A DNA stretch of 64,000 nt, taken from assembly GCF_963422335.1 (NCBI RefSeq), contig NZ_OY729424.1, positions 806,001 through 870,000 of the forward strand, in the 5' to 3' direction. The translations under genes and the position numbers were made by a program. Positions within the stretch are counted from its first letter, which is position 1. Each line of letters starts with the position of its first letter. Source of the stretch: an uncultured Roseateles sp. (GTDB taxonomy: Bacteria > Pseudomonadota > Gammaproteobacteria > Burkholderiales > Burkholderiaceae_C). Under the pieces are notes generated by a model that made no database searches, was not told the origin of the DNA, and was given only the letters and a program-made list of their open reading frames with translations. Shown in pieces: positions 25,654 through 34,451 of the stretch.

Positions 25654-26511
25654 TCAACCTCGACGCCCGGTGTCTGGCGATACTGCCGCCACCCGAGCTG
25701 GAAGCGACTCTCGCACGATTGCCGCGATGGATGCGTGCAACTCAGGCGCGCCAGCAAGAACGGCGTACTCCCTGTCGGCGGCGGTGGGTGAAGTATCCAG
25801 ATCGAGGGGCTGCCCGGCGAGGTCCGTGTACAGGCCACCGGCTTCCTGCACGATGAGCATGGGCGCCGCGATATCCCATAGCCGGGTGCTTTGATTCAGC
25901 ATGCCGCCCAAGCGGCCGTCCGAGGTGTAGGCCGGGTCGACCAGGCTGTTGGTCGCTCTGATGTTCCTGACGCGGCCCAGCAGCTTGGCCAGCACAAGCA
26001 CATTGCGCATCGCCTGCTCCTCGCTGGCACCTCCGTCCATGCCATAGGCCCACAACACGTTCTCCAGCCTGGTCTCGCGGGTGACGGAAATTCGCTTGCC
26101 GTTTCTGAACGCGCCGGCGCCAGATACTGCCGAGTAGAGATCGCCGGTAGCGGGCAGGTGCATCACGCCAACGATGGGCACTTTGTCTTTGAGTACGCTG
26201 ATGAGGACCCCGAACCAGGGCACGCCGGCTGCGTAATTCGACGTTCCGTCGAGCGGATCCACAACCCAGGTGAACGGCGACGCCCGCAGATCGCAGCCGG
26301 TTTCCTCTGCAATGATCGAATGGCCTGGGTAGGCCCTCCGGATCCCGCGAACAATGAGTTCCTCGGAGCGGGTATCCGCGGCGGTGACGACGTTGCTGTA
26401 GTCGCCCTTGGTATCAATGACCTCCGAAGTGCCAAAGGTTTCAAGAAGGGAACGGCCCGCTTCCCGGGCAAGCTCGATCGCCGTGCTCAACAATTCTGTT
26501 TCCATGTGCAT
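25654..26511 (-). CDS. Inositol monophosphatase family phosphatase
   Basis: A 285-residue sugar-phosphate or nucleotide phosphatase. Metal-site residues are the glutamate pair in IIAEETG and the aspartates in WVVDPLDGTSNY. The second motif, WDIAAPMLIVQEAGG, is also present. Related proteins hydrolyse inositol phosphate, fructose-1,6-bisphosphate, PAP or histidinol phosphate; the sequence does not decide between these. Two nearby starts (26511 or 26505) are possible. It is read leftward after a HAD gene. Confidence 0.85.
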   Translation of the reverse strand: MHMETELLSTAIELAREAGRSLLETFGTSEVIDTKGDYSNVVTAADTRSEELIVRGIRRAYPGHSIIAEETGCDLRASPFTWVVDPLDGTSNYAAGVPWFGVLISVLKDKVPIVGVMHLPATGDLYSAVSGAGAFRNGKRISVTRETRLENVLWAYGMDGGASEEQAMRNVLVLAKLLGRVRNIRATNSLVDPAYTSDGRLGGMLNQSTRLWDIAAPMLIVQEAGGLYTDLAGQPLDLDTSPTAADREYAVLAGAPELHASIAAIVRESLPARVAAVSPDTGRRG

Positions 26512-26614
26512 GAAAAGTAAGTGATGGCGCCCGACGGGTCTAACTGGTTACCGTAGCGCGGCCAGACAGTATCATGGCTTTGGCGCAGCGCCACGACAGT
26601 GAACCGGGCGATGC

Positions 26615-27262
26615 CTAGCGGCCGCCAGGTGCCAGCAGGACCTGCACATCGGCCATGGTACGGGCGACCGCATCCGCACCCGCGGCGAGCAGTTGCTCGG
26701 CCGAGGTCATGGCCGAGAAGCCTATGGCTCGCATGCCCGCAGCCTTGGCGGCGCAGATGCCGGTGGGGGTGTCCTCGACCACGGTGGTTCGATGCGGGTC
26801 GGCATCCAGCGTACGCGCGGCGAGCAGGAACAGGTCGGGTGCCGGCTTGGGGTGGCGAACATCATCCGCGGTGAAGATGCGCCCCTCGAAGCGCCGCAGC
26901 AGCCCGGTATGTCCCAGCGTGAAGTCCACCTTGGCGCGATTGCCGTTGGAGGCGACGCAGAACGGCGTCTGCAAGGCGGCCAGCACCTGCTCAACGCCCG
27001 GCACCGCGCGCAACTCGGCCTCGAAGGCGGCCCGGGTCCGGCGGGAGAACTGGGCCAGGAAGTCCTCGGGCGGTGGCGCGCCAAGCAGTTCGCCGATCCG
27101 TTCCATGCAGACAGGCATCGAGGTGCCCATGAAACGCTGCACGGCTTCGTCGAATGTCAGCGGCGCGCCAAGCTCGTGGAGCATCTGCTGCAAGACGATG
27201 TGGCTCAGGCGCTCGCTGTCAACCAGCACGCCGTCACAGTCGAAGATCACGAGGGCGCCCAT
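26615..27262 (-). CDS. HAD phosphatase (beta-phosphoglucomutase-like)
   Basis: A 215-residue HAD hydrolase. The nucleophile motif is VIFDCDGVLVDSERL, motif II is FCVASNGNRAKVD, the lysine lies in DVRHPKPAPDLFLLAA, and the acidic motif is TTVVEDTPTGICAAKAAGM. The four-helix cap points to small sugar-phosphate or glycolate-phosphate-type substrates. I chose the ATG at 27262, with an AAGAGA ribosome site, over an upstream GTG. Confidence 0.88.
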   Translation of the reverse strand: MGALVIFDCDGVLVDSERLSHIVLQQMLHELGAPLTFDEAVQRFMGTSMPVCMERIGELLGAPPPEDFLAQFSRRTRAAFEAELRAVPGVEQVLAALQTPFCVASNGNRAKVDFTLGHTGLLRRFEGRIFTADDVRHPKPAPDLFLLAARTLDADPHRTTVVEDTPTGICAAKAAGMRAIGFSAMTSAEQLLAAGADAVARTMADVQVLLAPGGR

Positions 27263-27331
27263 ATCTCTTGTCACCGGCAGTTGAAGTCTGCGGCAGTGTA
27301 GGGGCGTCCCGGGAGATTGGCGGCCCTGCGA

Positions 27332-28504
27332 CTACCGCAGCGCCCGTTGCGCCACCGCGGTGAACCAGGCAATGCCCAGCGGCAGGGCGGCATCATTGAA
27401 ATCGTAGCAGGGGTGGTGCAGCGGCCGGCTCGTGCCGGCCTCGGCGCCCAGGCGGCGCTGACCCAGCCACAGATAGGCGCCCGGGCGCTGCTGCAGCAGG
27501 AAGGCAAAGTCTTCGGAGGTGAAGGCCGGCAGGGGTGCCACGGCGGCCTGCAGGCCCGCATCGGCGGCAGCGGCCAGCGCCAGTTCGGCCTCGGCGGCGC
27601 TGTTGATCGTGGCCGGGTAGTAGCGGGTGTACTTCACCTCGACCTCGGTGCCGCTGGCCAGGGCCACGCCCTGGGCCGTGGCGTGCAGGGCGGCCTCGAT
27701 GCGGTCTTGCGAGTCGGGGTCGAAGCTGCGCACGGTGCCGGTGATCTGCACCTCGGCCGGCAGCACATTGTGCGAGTGGCCGCCCTCGATGCGCGTCACC
27801 GACAGCACGGCCGACTCGCCGGGGTCAATGCGCCGGGCGACGATGGTGTTGAGCTGGGTCACCAGCTGGCTGGCCGCCAGGATGGCGTCGGGCGTGTGCT
27901 GGGGTTGGGCGGCATGGCCGCCGCGGCCGCGCACGCTGATGTCGAAACGGTCGGCCGCGGCCATGATGGGGCCGGGTCTCGTCTGGGCGTGGCCCAGCGG
28001 CAGATCGGGCCAGTTGTGCAGGGCATAGACGCTGTCGCAGGGGAAGCGCTCGAACAGCCCGTCCTCCACCATCGCCTTGGCGCCACCCCGGCCCTCCTCG
28101 GCCGGCTGGAAGATGAACACCACCGTGCCGGCGAAGCGCCGCGTGCGCGTCAGCTGGCGGGCCGCGCCGAGCAGCATGCTGGTGTGGCCATCATGGCCGC
28201 AGCCATGGTGCACGCCGCTGAACAGGCTGGCATGGGGCAGGCCGCTTTGCTCGACCATGGGCAGCGCATCCATGTCGGCGCGCAGGCCGACGCTGCGGCC
28301 CGTGCCGTTGCGCAGCAGGCCGACAACGCCGGTGCCGCCGATGCCCTCATGCACCTCCAGCCCGAGTTCGCGCAACGCCGCCGCCACGATGCCGGCCGTG
28401 CGGTGCTCGGCATAGGCCAGCTCCGGATGGGCATGCAGGTCGTGGCGCAGGGCCACCAGGGCGGGCAGCAGATCGCTGATGTCGTCGCGGGTCGATTCAC
28501 TCAT
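27332..28504 (-). CDS. M20 family amidohydrolase (hippurate hydrolase-like)
   Basis: A 390-residue zinc-dependent amidase. The metal-site motifs are GLRADMDALPM (about residue 75), HGCGHDGHTSMLLGAAR (about 100) and FQPAEEGRGGAKAM (about 130), followed by the dimerisation domain. The family removes acyl groups from amino acids or opens amide conjugates such as hippurate. It lies 14 bp downstream of a HAD gene. It could release amino-aromatic or amino-acid substrates for nearby pathways. Confidence 0.9.
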   Translation of the reverse strand: MSESTRDDISDLLPALVALRHDLHAHPELAYAEHRTAGIVAAALRELGLEVHEGIGGTGVVGLLRNGTGRSVGLRADMDALPMVEQSGLPHASLFSGVHHGCGHDGHTSMLLGAARQLTRTRRFAGTVVFIFQPAEEGRGGAKAMVEDGLFERFPCDSVYALHNWPDLPLGHAQTRPGPIMAAADRFDISVRGRGGHAAQPQHTPDAILAASQLVTQLNTIVARRIDPGESAVLSVTRIEGGHSHNVLPAEVQITGTVRSFDPDSQDRIEAALHATAQGVALASGTEVEVKYTRYYPATINSAAEAELALAAAADAGLQAAVAPLPAFTSEDFAFLLQQRPGAYLWLGQRRLGAEAGTSRPLHHPCYDFNDAALPLGIAWFTAVAQRALR

Positions 28505-28518
28505 GCCCGCAGTCTGCC

Positions 28519-29217
28519 TCACTTGCCGGCGTCAACGGCATCGGCCAGCTGGGCCAGCGTATGGAAGTGATAGTCCGGCGCGGTGATCTGCTTGACCTCC
28601 AGCGTACCGCCAAAGCCGGGCTGGCCGTGGCGCCGCTCGATCCAGCAGGTCTTCAGGCCCAGGCTCTTGGCCACGCCGATGTCGTGGTACTGGCTTTGCG
28701 CCACATGCAGATTGTCGGCCTGGCTGTAGCCGCGGGTGCTCAGCCGGCCGCGGGTGAAGGCGAAGAACTTGACGTCGGGCTTCTCGCACAGCGCGTCGTC
28801 GCTGGTGACGCTGTCGTCGAAGGGCATGTCCAGGGTCTTCTCGAAATGGCTCAAGGCCCAGCGCTGCGCATTGGTCATCGCCACCAGCTTGAAGCGGCGG
28901 CGCAGGCGTTTCAGCGCCGCCACCGAGTCGGCGAAGGCCGGCCAGCGCGGCACCGAGTCGCGCAGGCCTTGGGCCAGCGCCGGCGTGTCGGGCATGCCCA
29001 GCTCGGCGGCGATCTGGTGCCAGCAGCGCTCCAGGTCATCCGGGTAGGCGATCACCTCCTTGCTGGCGCGGGCGCGGCGGTAGGCGGCCAGGAAGTCTTC
29101 GTCGCCAATTGGGCTGTCCGGCAGCGCCTCGTGCAGGTAGTTGAGCATGCCGCGCTCGAAGTCGATCAGCGTACCGACGACGTCGAAGGTCAGAACTTTG
29201 AAGTCTTGCAGGGCCAT
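28519..29217 (-). CDS. HAD type II (haloacid dehalogenase-like) hydrolase
   Basis: A 232-residue HAD protein with the nucleophile in VLTFDVVGTLIDFERG, motif II at KLVAMTNAQRW, and the basic residue in CEKPDVKFF. These resemble L-2-haloacid dehalogenases, but the usual Tyr after the nucleophile (DAYGTL) is Val here. Dehalogenation is therefore uncertain and a phosphatase role equally open. The ATG at 29217 gives the normal family start. It is first of the leftward hydrolase run and next to a small AraC-type regulator. Confidence 0.82.
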   Translation of the reverse strand: MALQDFKVLTFDVVGTLIDFERGMLNYLHEALPDSPIGDEDFLAAYRRARASKEVIAYPDDLERCWHQIAAELGMPDTPALAQGLRDSVPRWPAFADSVAALKRLRRRFKLVAMTNAQRWALSHFEKTLDMPFDDSVTSDDALCEKPDVKFFAFTRGRLSTRGYSQADNLHVAQSQYHDIGVAKSLGLKTCWIERRHGQPGFGGTLEVKQITAPDYHFHTLAQLADAVDAGK

Positions 29218-29228
29218 GGTGGATGCCT

Positions 29229-29606
29229 TCAGGAAGAGGTTGCAGATGGGGTTGCGGATGGGTTGGCGGATTGATACTGGCCCGGCGTCATGCCGCACAG
29301 GCGCTTGAAGCGGCGCGACAGATGGCTCTGGTCATAGAAGCCAGACTCGCTGGCCGCCCGCGCCGCCGGCATGCCCTGGCTCAGCAGCGCCTGGGCGTGC
29401 TGGACGCGCAGCACATTGACGTAGCGGTAGGGCGACATGCCCACCCGCTCGCGGAACACGGTGGCAAAGCGCCAGACGCTGAGCCCGCACAGCTGGGCCA
29501 GCGCCTCCAGCCGCAGCGGCTCGCTAAGGTGGGCGCGGATATGGGCCAGCACCGGCTCCAGCGAGCGGCGGGGCCGGGTTTCGGTGAGCGTGGACGGTGT
29601 GGCCAT
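29229..29606 (-). CDS. Stand-alone AraC-type DNA-binding domain
   Basis: A 125-residue protein consisting almost only of the two helix-turn-helix units of AraC/XylS regulators (LEALAQLCGLSVWRFATVF; ASESGFYDQSHLSRRFKRL; GMTPGQYQ). No ligand domain is present, as in MarA/SoxS-like regulators controlled by their own level. It is divergent from the cupin gene at 29781 and 11 bp upstream of the HAD gene, so it likely controls one or both. Confidence 0.85.
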   Translation of the reverse strand: MATPSTLTETRPRRSLEPVLAHIRAHLSEPLRLEALAQLCGLSVWRFATVFRERVGMSPYRYVNVLRVQHAQALLSQGMPAARAASESGFYDQSHLSRRFKRLCGMTPGQYQSANPSATPSATSS

Positions 29607-29780
29607 GGGCCAAAGCTTAAGTTCGAAGCCGCCGACGATGTGCCCGTAAAACCGCCGCCGCGCGGTAGCGAATTGCGTATCCGGGGGCCTGCCGCGCAGA
29701 TCATGCCGGGTGACAAGAGCGTCCTATCGCCGGCCCGGGGCCCTCGCTAGTCTGGCCGCCCACTGTCACCGAAAGCCACC

Positions 29781-30140
29781 ATGCCCATCACCATACTGAA
29801 GCAATCCCACGCCATCGCCGGCCTGCAAGACGAGGGCGCCGTCGCCCGCCCCTTGAGCGCCCCCACCGCCACCACCCGCGGCCGCCCGGTCGAGCTGGAG
29901 GGCGCCGGCAACGACCGCAGCGGCATCTGGGAGTGCACGCCCGGCCGCTTCGAACGCCAGCTGGCCAATGCCGAGGTGATGCACATCCTCACCGGCGCCT
30001 GCACGTTCACCCCCACCGGCGGCGAGACGCTGGAGATCAGCGCGGGCGACACGCTGTTCTTCCCGGCCCACACGACCGGCGTGTGGGACATCCGGCAGAC
30101 CTTGAGAAAGGTCTATGTGGTGATGGCACCGCAGCAGTGA
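29781..30140 (+). CDS. Small cupin protein
   Basis: A 119-residue single-domain cupin (DUF861-like) with WECTPGRFERQL, EVMHILTGACTFTPTGGE and GDTLFFPAHTTGVWDI. These match the two cupin motifs, with a metal-site His/Glu pattern that appears incomplete. Members include (S)-ureidoglycine aminohydrolase-like and regulator-linked cupins. Divergent from the AraC-type gene. Function unknown. Confidence 0.8.
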   Translation: MPITILKQSHAIAGLQDEGAVARPLSAPTATTRGRPVELEGAGNDRSGIWECTPGRFERQLANAEVMHILTGACTFTPTGGETLEISAGDTLFFPAHTTGVWDIRQTLRKVYVVMAPQQ

Positions 30141-30312
30141 AGCCTGGCCTCCTGAGAAGCTGATGCTCCCCGGCCGGCTGCGATCCTCCGCCCCCCATCT
30201 GATACCGCCTGACGCTGCAATACCCGCATAATCGACCGCAATGTCGCGCGGTGCAAGCGGCCGCTGGCGATGGAATCTCCGTGGTCGGACATGAAGAATC
30301 GGGAGTGCTTCA

Positions 30313-33300
30313 TTGAATCCGGGTTCCAGCTTTGAAACCAAGGTGCTGGCCGCCTTCGCCGCGGCCGTGCTCGTGGTGGCGGTGCTTTCCGGCACCACCT
30401 GGGAAGTGGCAGCAGAGGCCACCGAGGCCTCGCACTGGGTGGCCCACACGCACGAGGTGCTCAACAACCTGGCCAGCGCCCGCGGCGACACGCTGCAGAT
30501 CGAGCTGAACACGCAGAGCTTCCGGATTTCGGGCGACGCGCAGCAGCTGGTCGAACGCGATGCGGCGATCGCCGCACGCGAGGTGTCGCTGGGCCGTATC
30601 CGGCAATTGACCGCCAACAACCCTGGCCAGCAGCAGCGCTGGGTGCGGCTGCGCGGGGTCATAGACCAGCGCCTCGCCATCACCAGGCAGATCGAGGCCT
30701 TGCGCAAGAGCCAGGGGCTCGACGCGGCCAGCGCCTTTGTGGCCACCGCACCGCTGCGTGAGACCCGGGCGCTGACCCACCAGCTGTTGCGCGAGATGGA
30801 GCATGCGGAGCTGTTGCTGCTGGCGAGCCGCACCGACGAGCTGCTGCGCACACGCCGCGTCATGATGTCCGCGGGCGTGCTGGTGGCGCTGGCACTGTTC
30901 GCCTTGCTGTCGGCCACCTATCTGCTGATACGGCGCCAGCTGCGCGAAACCGCGGCCCATCAGCGCGCACTGGCAGACAGCGAGGAGAGCCTGGCCCGCA
31001 CGCTGCGCTCGCAGAATGAGGTGCTGGAGCAACGCGTGAGGGAGCGCACGGCCCAGCTGCACGAGAGCGAGGGCCACCTGCTCAGCGTCATCAGCAATGT
31101 GCCGGCCTTGATCGCCTATGTCGATGCGCAGCAGCGCTATGTCTATGTGAACGAGCAGTACCGCCAGCGTTTCGCCCCGGGCCGGGCCGACCTCTCCGGC
31201 TGCACGGTGCAGGAGATCATGGGCGAGGCACGCTATGCCATCGCCGCTCCGATGATTGCCAAGGTATTGCAAGGGCAGCCGCAAAGCTATGACTGGCAGC
31301 CCTTCCCCGGGTTCTGGAAGCTGGTCAGCTATGTGCCCAAGCGGGATCCCGACAACCAGGTCATCGGCTACTACGTGCTGGGTGCCGACATCACAGAACG
31401 CAAACGGGCCGAAGAGAAGATCCAGGCCCTCAATACCCAGCTGGAGCAGCGCGTGCGCGAGCTGGAACACGTCAGCCGCGCCCTGCGGACCTTGAGCGCC
31501 GGCAACCGTACCATGCTGCGCGCCACCGACGAGCCCGGTCTGCTGAGCAGCATGTGCGAGGCCATCGTGGCGGCGGGCGCTTACGACGCGGCGATGGTCT
31601 GGTACCGCGGCAACGACGACGCCAAGTCCCTCCAGCCGATGGCCGAGAACGGCTACCCTCCGGGTCTGGCCGGGCTGCGCGCGCTGAACACCAGCTGGGC
31701 CGACAACGCACAGGGGCAAGGCGCGGTGGCCACGGCGGTTCGCACCGGCCGGGCCCGGGTGATACGCGATATGCAGATCGATCCCGGCTATGCTCAATGG
31801 CAGCCGCAGCTGCACGGCGGGATGTCGGCACTGGCCTGCCCTTTGCGGGTGGGCGGCGAGGTCATCGGTGCGCTGGCCATCTACGCCGCGGAACCTGATG
31901 CCTTCGATACGGACGAGGTCACCCTGCTGACCGAGTCGGCCGACGATCTGGCCTTTGGCATTGCCACGCTGCGGGCTCGGGCCAAGCAGCAGCAGGTTCA
32001 GGAGGAGATGCTCCACCTGACCCGCTTCGACGCCCTCACCGGCCTGCCCAACGAAACCCAGTTCACCGAGTTTCTGGCCGCCGCCCTGGCCGATGGCCAA
32101 CAACTGAACCAACCCTTCGCACTGTTGCAGACCAATATCGACCGGCTCAGCGAAATCAATGACGCGCTGGGCTTCAGCCACGGTGACCAGATGCTGCGCG
32201 AGTTCGGTACCCGTTTGTGCCAGGCCGCACCCGCCCCGGCCCTGGTGGCGCGGCTGCGCGGCGACGAATTCGCCATCCTGCTGCCCGGCAGCGACCGCGG
32301 AGCCGCCACCGCGCTGGTGCAGCGCCTGGAAGGGGTGCTGACCCCGCCCTTCCCGCTGGCCGACATCCCGCTGGACATGTCGGCGCGTACCGGCGTGGTG
32401 CTGTTTCCCGAGCATGGGGCCACGCCCCACGATCTGTTCCGCCACATGGACATTGCCGTGCACCAGGCCAAGGCAAAAGGCCTGAGGCACGCCGTCTTCG
32501 ATCCGCTGCTGAACCCGGTTCAGCCGAGCCGGCTGAATATGGCCGGTGAGCTGCGGCGTGCGATCGAGGGCAACGAGCTGCGCCTCTATCTGCAGCCCAA
32601 GATCGAATTCGCCACCGGCCGCCTGTGCGGCGCCGAAGCGCTGGTGCGCTGGCAACATGCCGAGCGCGGCCTGCTGCCACCGGGCGAGTTCATCGGTCTG
32701 GCCGAGCACACGGGCCTGATACGGCCGCTGACCGAGTGGGTGATCGCGTCGGTGCTGCGGCAGAACCGCCAGTGGGAGGCCCTGGGTTGCGCGCTGCCCA
32801 TCGCCGTCAACCTCTCGGCCCGCAATCTGCGCGATGAAGACCTGCTCGAGAAAATTCGCGGCCTGCAAGCCACCTGGGGCACGCCCGTCGGCATGCTGGA
32901 GCTGGAGATCACCGAGAGCTCGGTGATGGACGACGCCGCCTTCGCGCTGCGCGTGCTACACAGCCTTCGCGACGAAGGCATACCGCTGTACATCGACGAC
33001 TTCGGCACCGGCTATTCATCGCTCAGCTATCTGCAGAAGCTGCCGGTGGAGTACATCAAGATAGACCAGTCGTTTGTGCGCGACCTGTCCACCAGCAAGG
33101 ACTCCGCGATGATCGTCCGCTCGACCATCGATCTGGTCCATGACCTCGGCCGCAAGACCGTGGCCGAAGGCGTCGAGACCCAACAAGACTGGGACCAGCT
33201 TGCCGCCATGGGCTGCGACATCGCCCAGGGCTATTTCATCGCCAAGCCCATGCCGGCCGAGGCCTTCCAGAGCTGGGTCGCGCGGTTCCAGGCGCCGGCG

Positions 33301-33450
33301 ACACGGTCAGCCCTGCCCGTTCAGGCAAACCGCGCGATCGAGAACGGCGCTATGGGCGTCGAGCTCTTGCCCGAGGCCAGCAGCTCGGCCATCACCTCAC
33401 CGACGCCGGGGCTGATGGCGAAGCCCTCGCCGTTGAAGCCGAAGGCGTAG
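30313..33450 (+). CDS. Membrane PAS-GAF-GGDEF-EAL protein (c-di-GMP phosphodiesterase)
   Basis: A 1045-residue sensor. The only good start is TTG at 30313, preceded by GGGAG. Membrane segments at about residues 8-28 and 184-206 enclose a CHASE3-like helical sensor. PAS is at about 253-365, GAF about 394-553, GGDEF about 571-735 and EAL about 745-985. The GGDEF signature is Arg649-Gly-Asp-Glu-Phe653, with the first Gly replaced, so cyclase activity is doubtful. The EAL site looks intact: EAL 775-777 (GAEALVRW), NLSARNL, ELEITESSV, DDFGTGYSS and AEGVET. It probably degrades c-di-GMP in response to a signal. The last 130 bases overlap the convergent oxidase gene. Confidence 0.9.
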   Translation: MNPGSSFETKVLAAFAAAVLVVAVLSGTTWEVAAEATEASHWVAHTHEVLNNLASARGDTLQIELNTQSFRISGDAQQLVERDAAIAAREVSLGRIRQLTANNPGQQQRWVRLRGVIDQRLAITRQIEALRKSQGLDAASAFVATAPLRETRALTHQLLREMEHAELLLLASRTDELLRTRRVMMSAGVLVALALFALLSATYLLIRRQLRETAAHQRALADSEESLARTLRSQNEVLEQRVRERTAQLHESEGHLLSVISNVPALIAYVDAQQRYVYVNEQYRQRFAPGRADLSGCTVQEIMGEARYAIAAPMIAKVLQGQPQSYDWQPFPGFWKLVSYVPKRDPDNQVIGYYVLGADITERKRAEEKIQALNTQLEQRVRELEHVSRALRTLSAGNRTMLRATDEPGLLSSMCEAIVAAGAYDAAMVWYRGNDDAKSLQPMAENGYPPGLAGLRALNTSWADNAQGQGAVATAVRTGRARVIRDMQIDPGYAQWQPQLHGGMSALACPLRVGGEVIGALAIYAAEPDAFDTDEVTLLTESADDLAFGIATLRARAKQQQVQEEMLHLTRFDALTGLPNETQFTEFLAAALADGQQLNQPFALLQTNIDRLSEINDALGFSHGDQMLREFGTRLCQAAPAPALVARLRGDEFAILLPGSDRGAATALVQRLEGVLTPPFPLADIPLDMSARTGVVLFPEHGATPHDLFRHMDIAVHQAKAKGLRHAVFDPLLNPVQPSRLNMAGELRRAIEGNELRLYLQPKIEFATGRLCGAEALVRWQHAERGLLPPGEFIGLAEHTGLIRPLTEWVIASVLRQNRQWEALGCALPIAVNLSARNLRDEDLLEKIRGLQATWGTPVGMLELEITESSVMDDAAFALRVLHSLRDEGIPLYIDDFGTGYSSLSYLQKLPVEYIKIDQSFVRDLSTSKDSAMIVRSTIDLVHDLGRKTVAEGVETQQDWDQLAAMGCDIAQGYFIAKPMPAEAFQSWVARFQAPATRSALPVQANRAIENGAMGVELLPEASSSAITSPTPGLMAKPSPLKPKA

Positions 33451-34451
33451 TGCAGGCCGGGCACGCGGGCGCTGGGGCCCAGCACCGGCGCCCAGTCGGC
33501 GGTGTAGCCCTCGATGCCGCTCCAGACGCGCAGCAGCTGCACATGCTCGAAGGCGGGCACGAAGCGGCGCATCTCGCGCAGCTGGCGCAGCACGTTGTCG
33601 GGCTTGACGTAGGCGCGGATCTGGTCGGCCAGGGCCGGGCCCTTCAGCCCGCCGCCGAAGACGATGTTGCCGCGTTCGATCTGGCGCCAGTACAGGCCCT
33701 CGGTCTCGATGGGTGTCGATACGCCTATCGACGGGCCAATGGCATAGGGTAGGGGCTCGGTCACGCCCATCTGCGGGCCGCGGGCCTCCAGCGGCACCGG
33801 TTCGCCGAAGCTGGCCGCGAATTGGCCCGACCAGGCGCCGCTGGTGACCAGCAGCTGCGCGGCGCGGAACTGCCGGCCGTCGGTGGTGTGGGCGATGAAG
33901 TCGGCACCGTCGCGCTCGATATGCGCGACCTCGCTGTGCTCGTGGATGGCGGCACCGGCGCGGCGCGCGGCGCGACCGAAGGCGGGCCCCGCCAGGCGCG
34001 GATTGGCATGGCCATCGACCGGGGACAACGAACCGGCGACGACCTCGTGGCTGAAGATGCCCCAGCGCTTGCGCAGCGCCTCGGCGCTGAACAGCTCCAG
34101 CTCCAGGCCCAGCGGCCGTGCGTCGCGGGCATGCTGCTCCAGGATGGCCGCCTGACCATCGGTGTAGCAGACGCGCAGATGGCCGTAGGGCTTGAACTCC
34201 AGGTCCTCGCCCAGCAGCTCCCTGACCCGACCCCAGACAGCGCGGGCCCGGTTGGCCAGCGGCATCTGTGCCAGATCGCGGCCCTGGCGGCGCACATTGC
34301 CGAAATTGGTGCCGCTGGCCTGGCGGCCGATCAGCTCGCGCTCCAGCAGCGTGACGCTCAGGCCATGCTGCTGGCGCAGGAAGAAGGCGGTGGTCGTGCC
34401 CATCAGGCCGCCGCCGATGATCAGCACATCGCTGCGTTGGGCGCCGATCAT
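33321..34451 (-). CDS. FAD oxidoreductase, HcnC/DadA-like subunit
   Basis: A 376-residue D-amino-acid-oxidase-fold flavoprotein. The N-terminal dinucleotide motif is VLIIGGGLMGTTTAFFLRQQ. The C-terminal GFNGEGFAISPGVGEVMAELL and PFSIARF are typical for glycine-oxidase/HcnC-like proteins. With the next two genes it forms a three-subunit dehydrogenase of the HcnABC, opine oxidase or D-hydroxyproline dehydrogenase kind. Substrate probably an amino acid or N-alkyl amino acid. Its natural C-terminus reads through the 3' end of the EAL gene on the other strand. Confidence 0.88.
   Translation of the reverse strand: MIGAQRSDVLIIGGGLMGTTTAFFLRQQHGLSVTLLERELIGRQASGTNFGNVRRQGRDLAQMPLANRARAVWGRVRELLGEDLEFKPYGHLRVCYTDGQAAILEQHARDARPLGLELELFSAEALRKRWGIFSHEVVAGSLSPVDGHANPRLAGPAFGRAARRAGAAIHEHSEVAHIERDGADFIAHTTDGRQFRAAQLLVTSGAWSGQFAASFGEPVPLEARGPQMGVTEPLPYAIGPSIGVSTPIETEGLYWRQIERGNIVFGGGLKGPALADQIRAYVKPDNVLRQLREMRRFVPAFEHVQLLRVWSGIEGYTADWAPVLGPSARVPGLHYAFGFNGEGFAISPGVGEVMAELLASGKSSTPIAPFSIARFA

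Noticed and set aside
30310..32868. A long minus-strand open frame opposite the EAL protein
   Set aside because: Same compositional shadow; the plus-strand protein has full domain structure.
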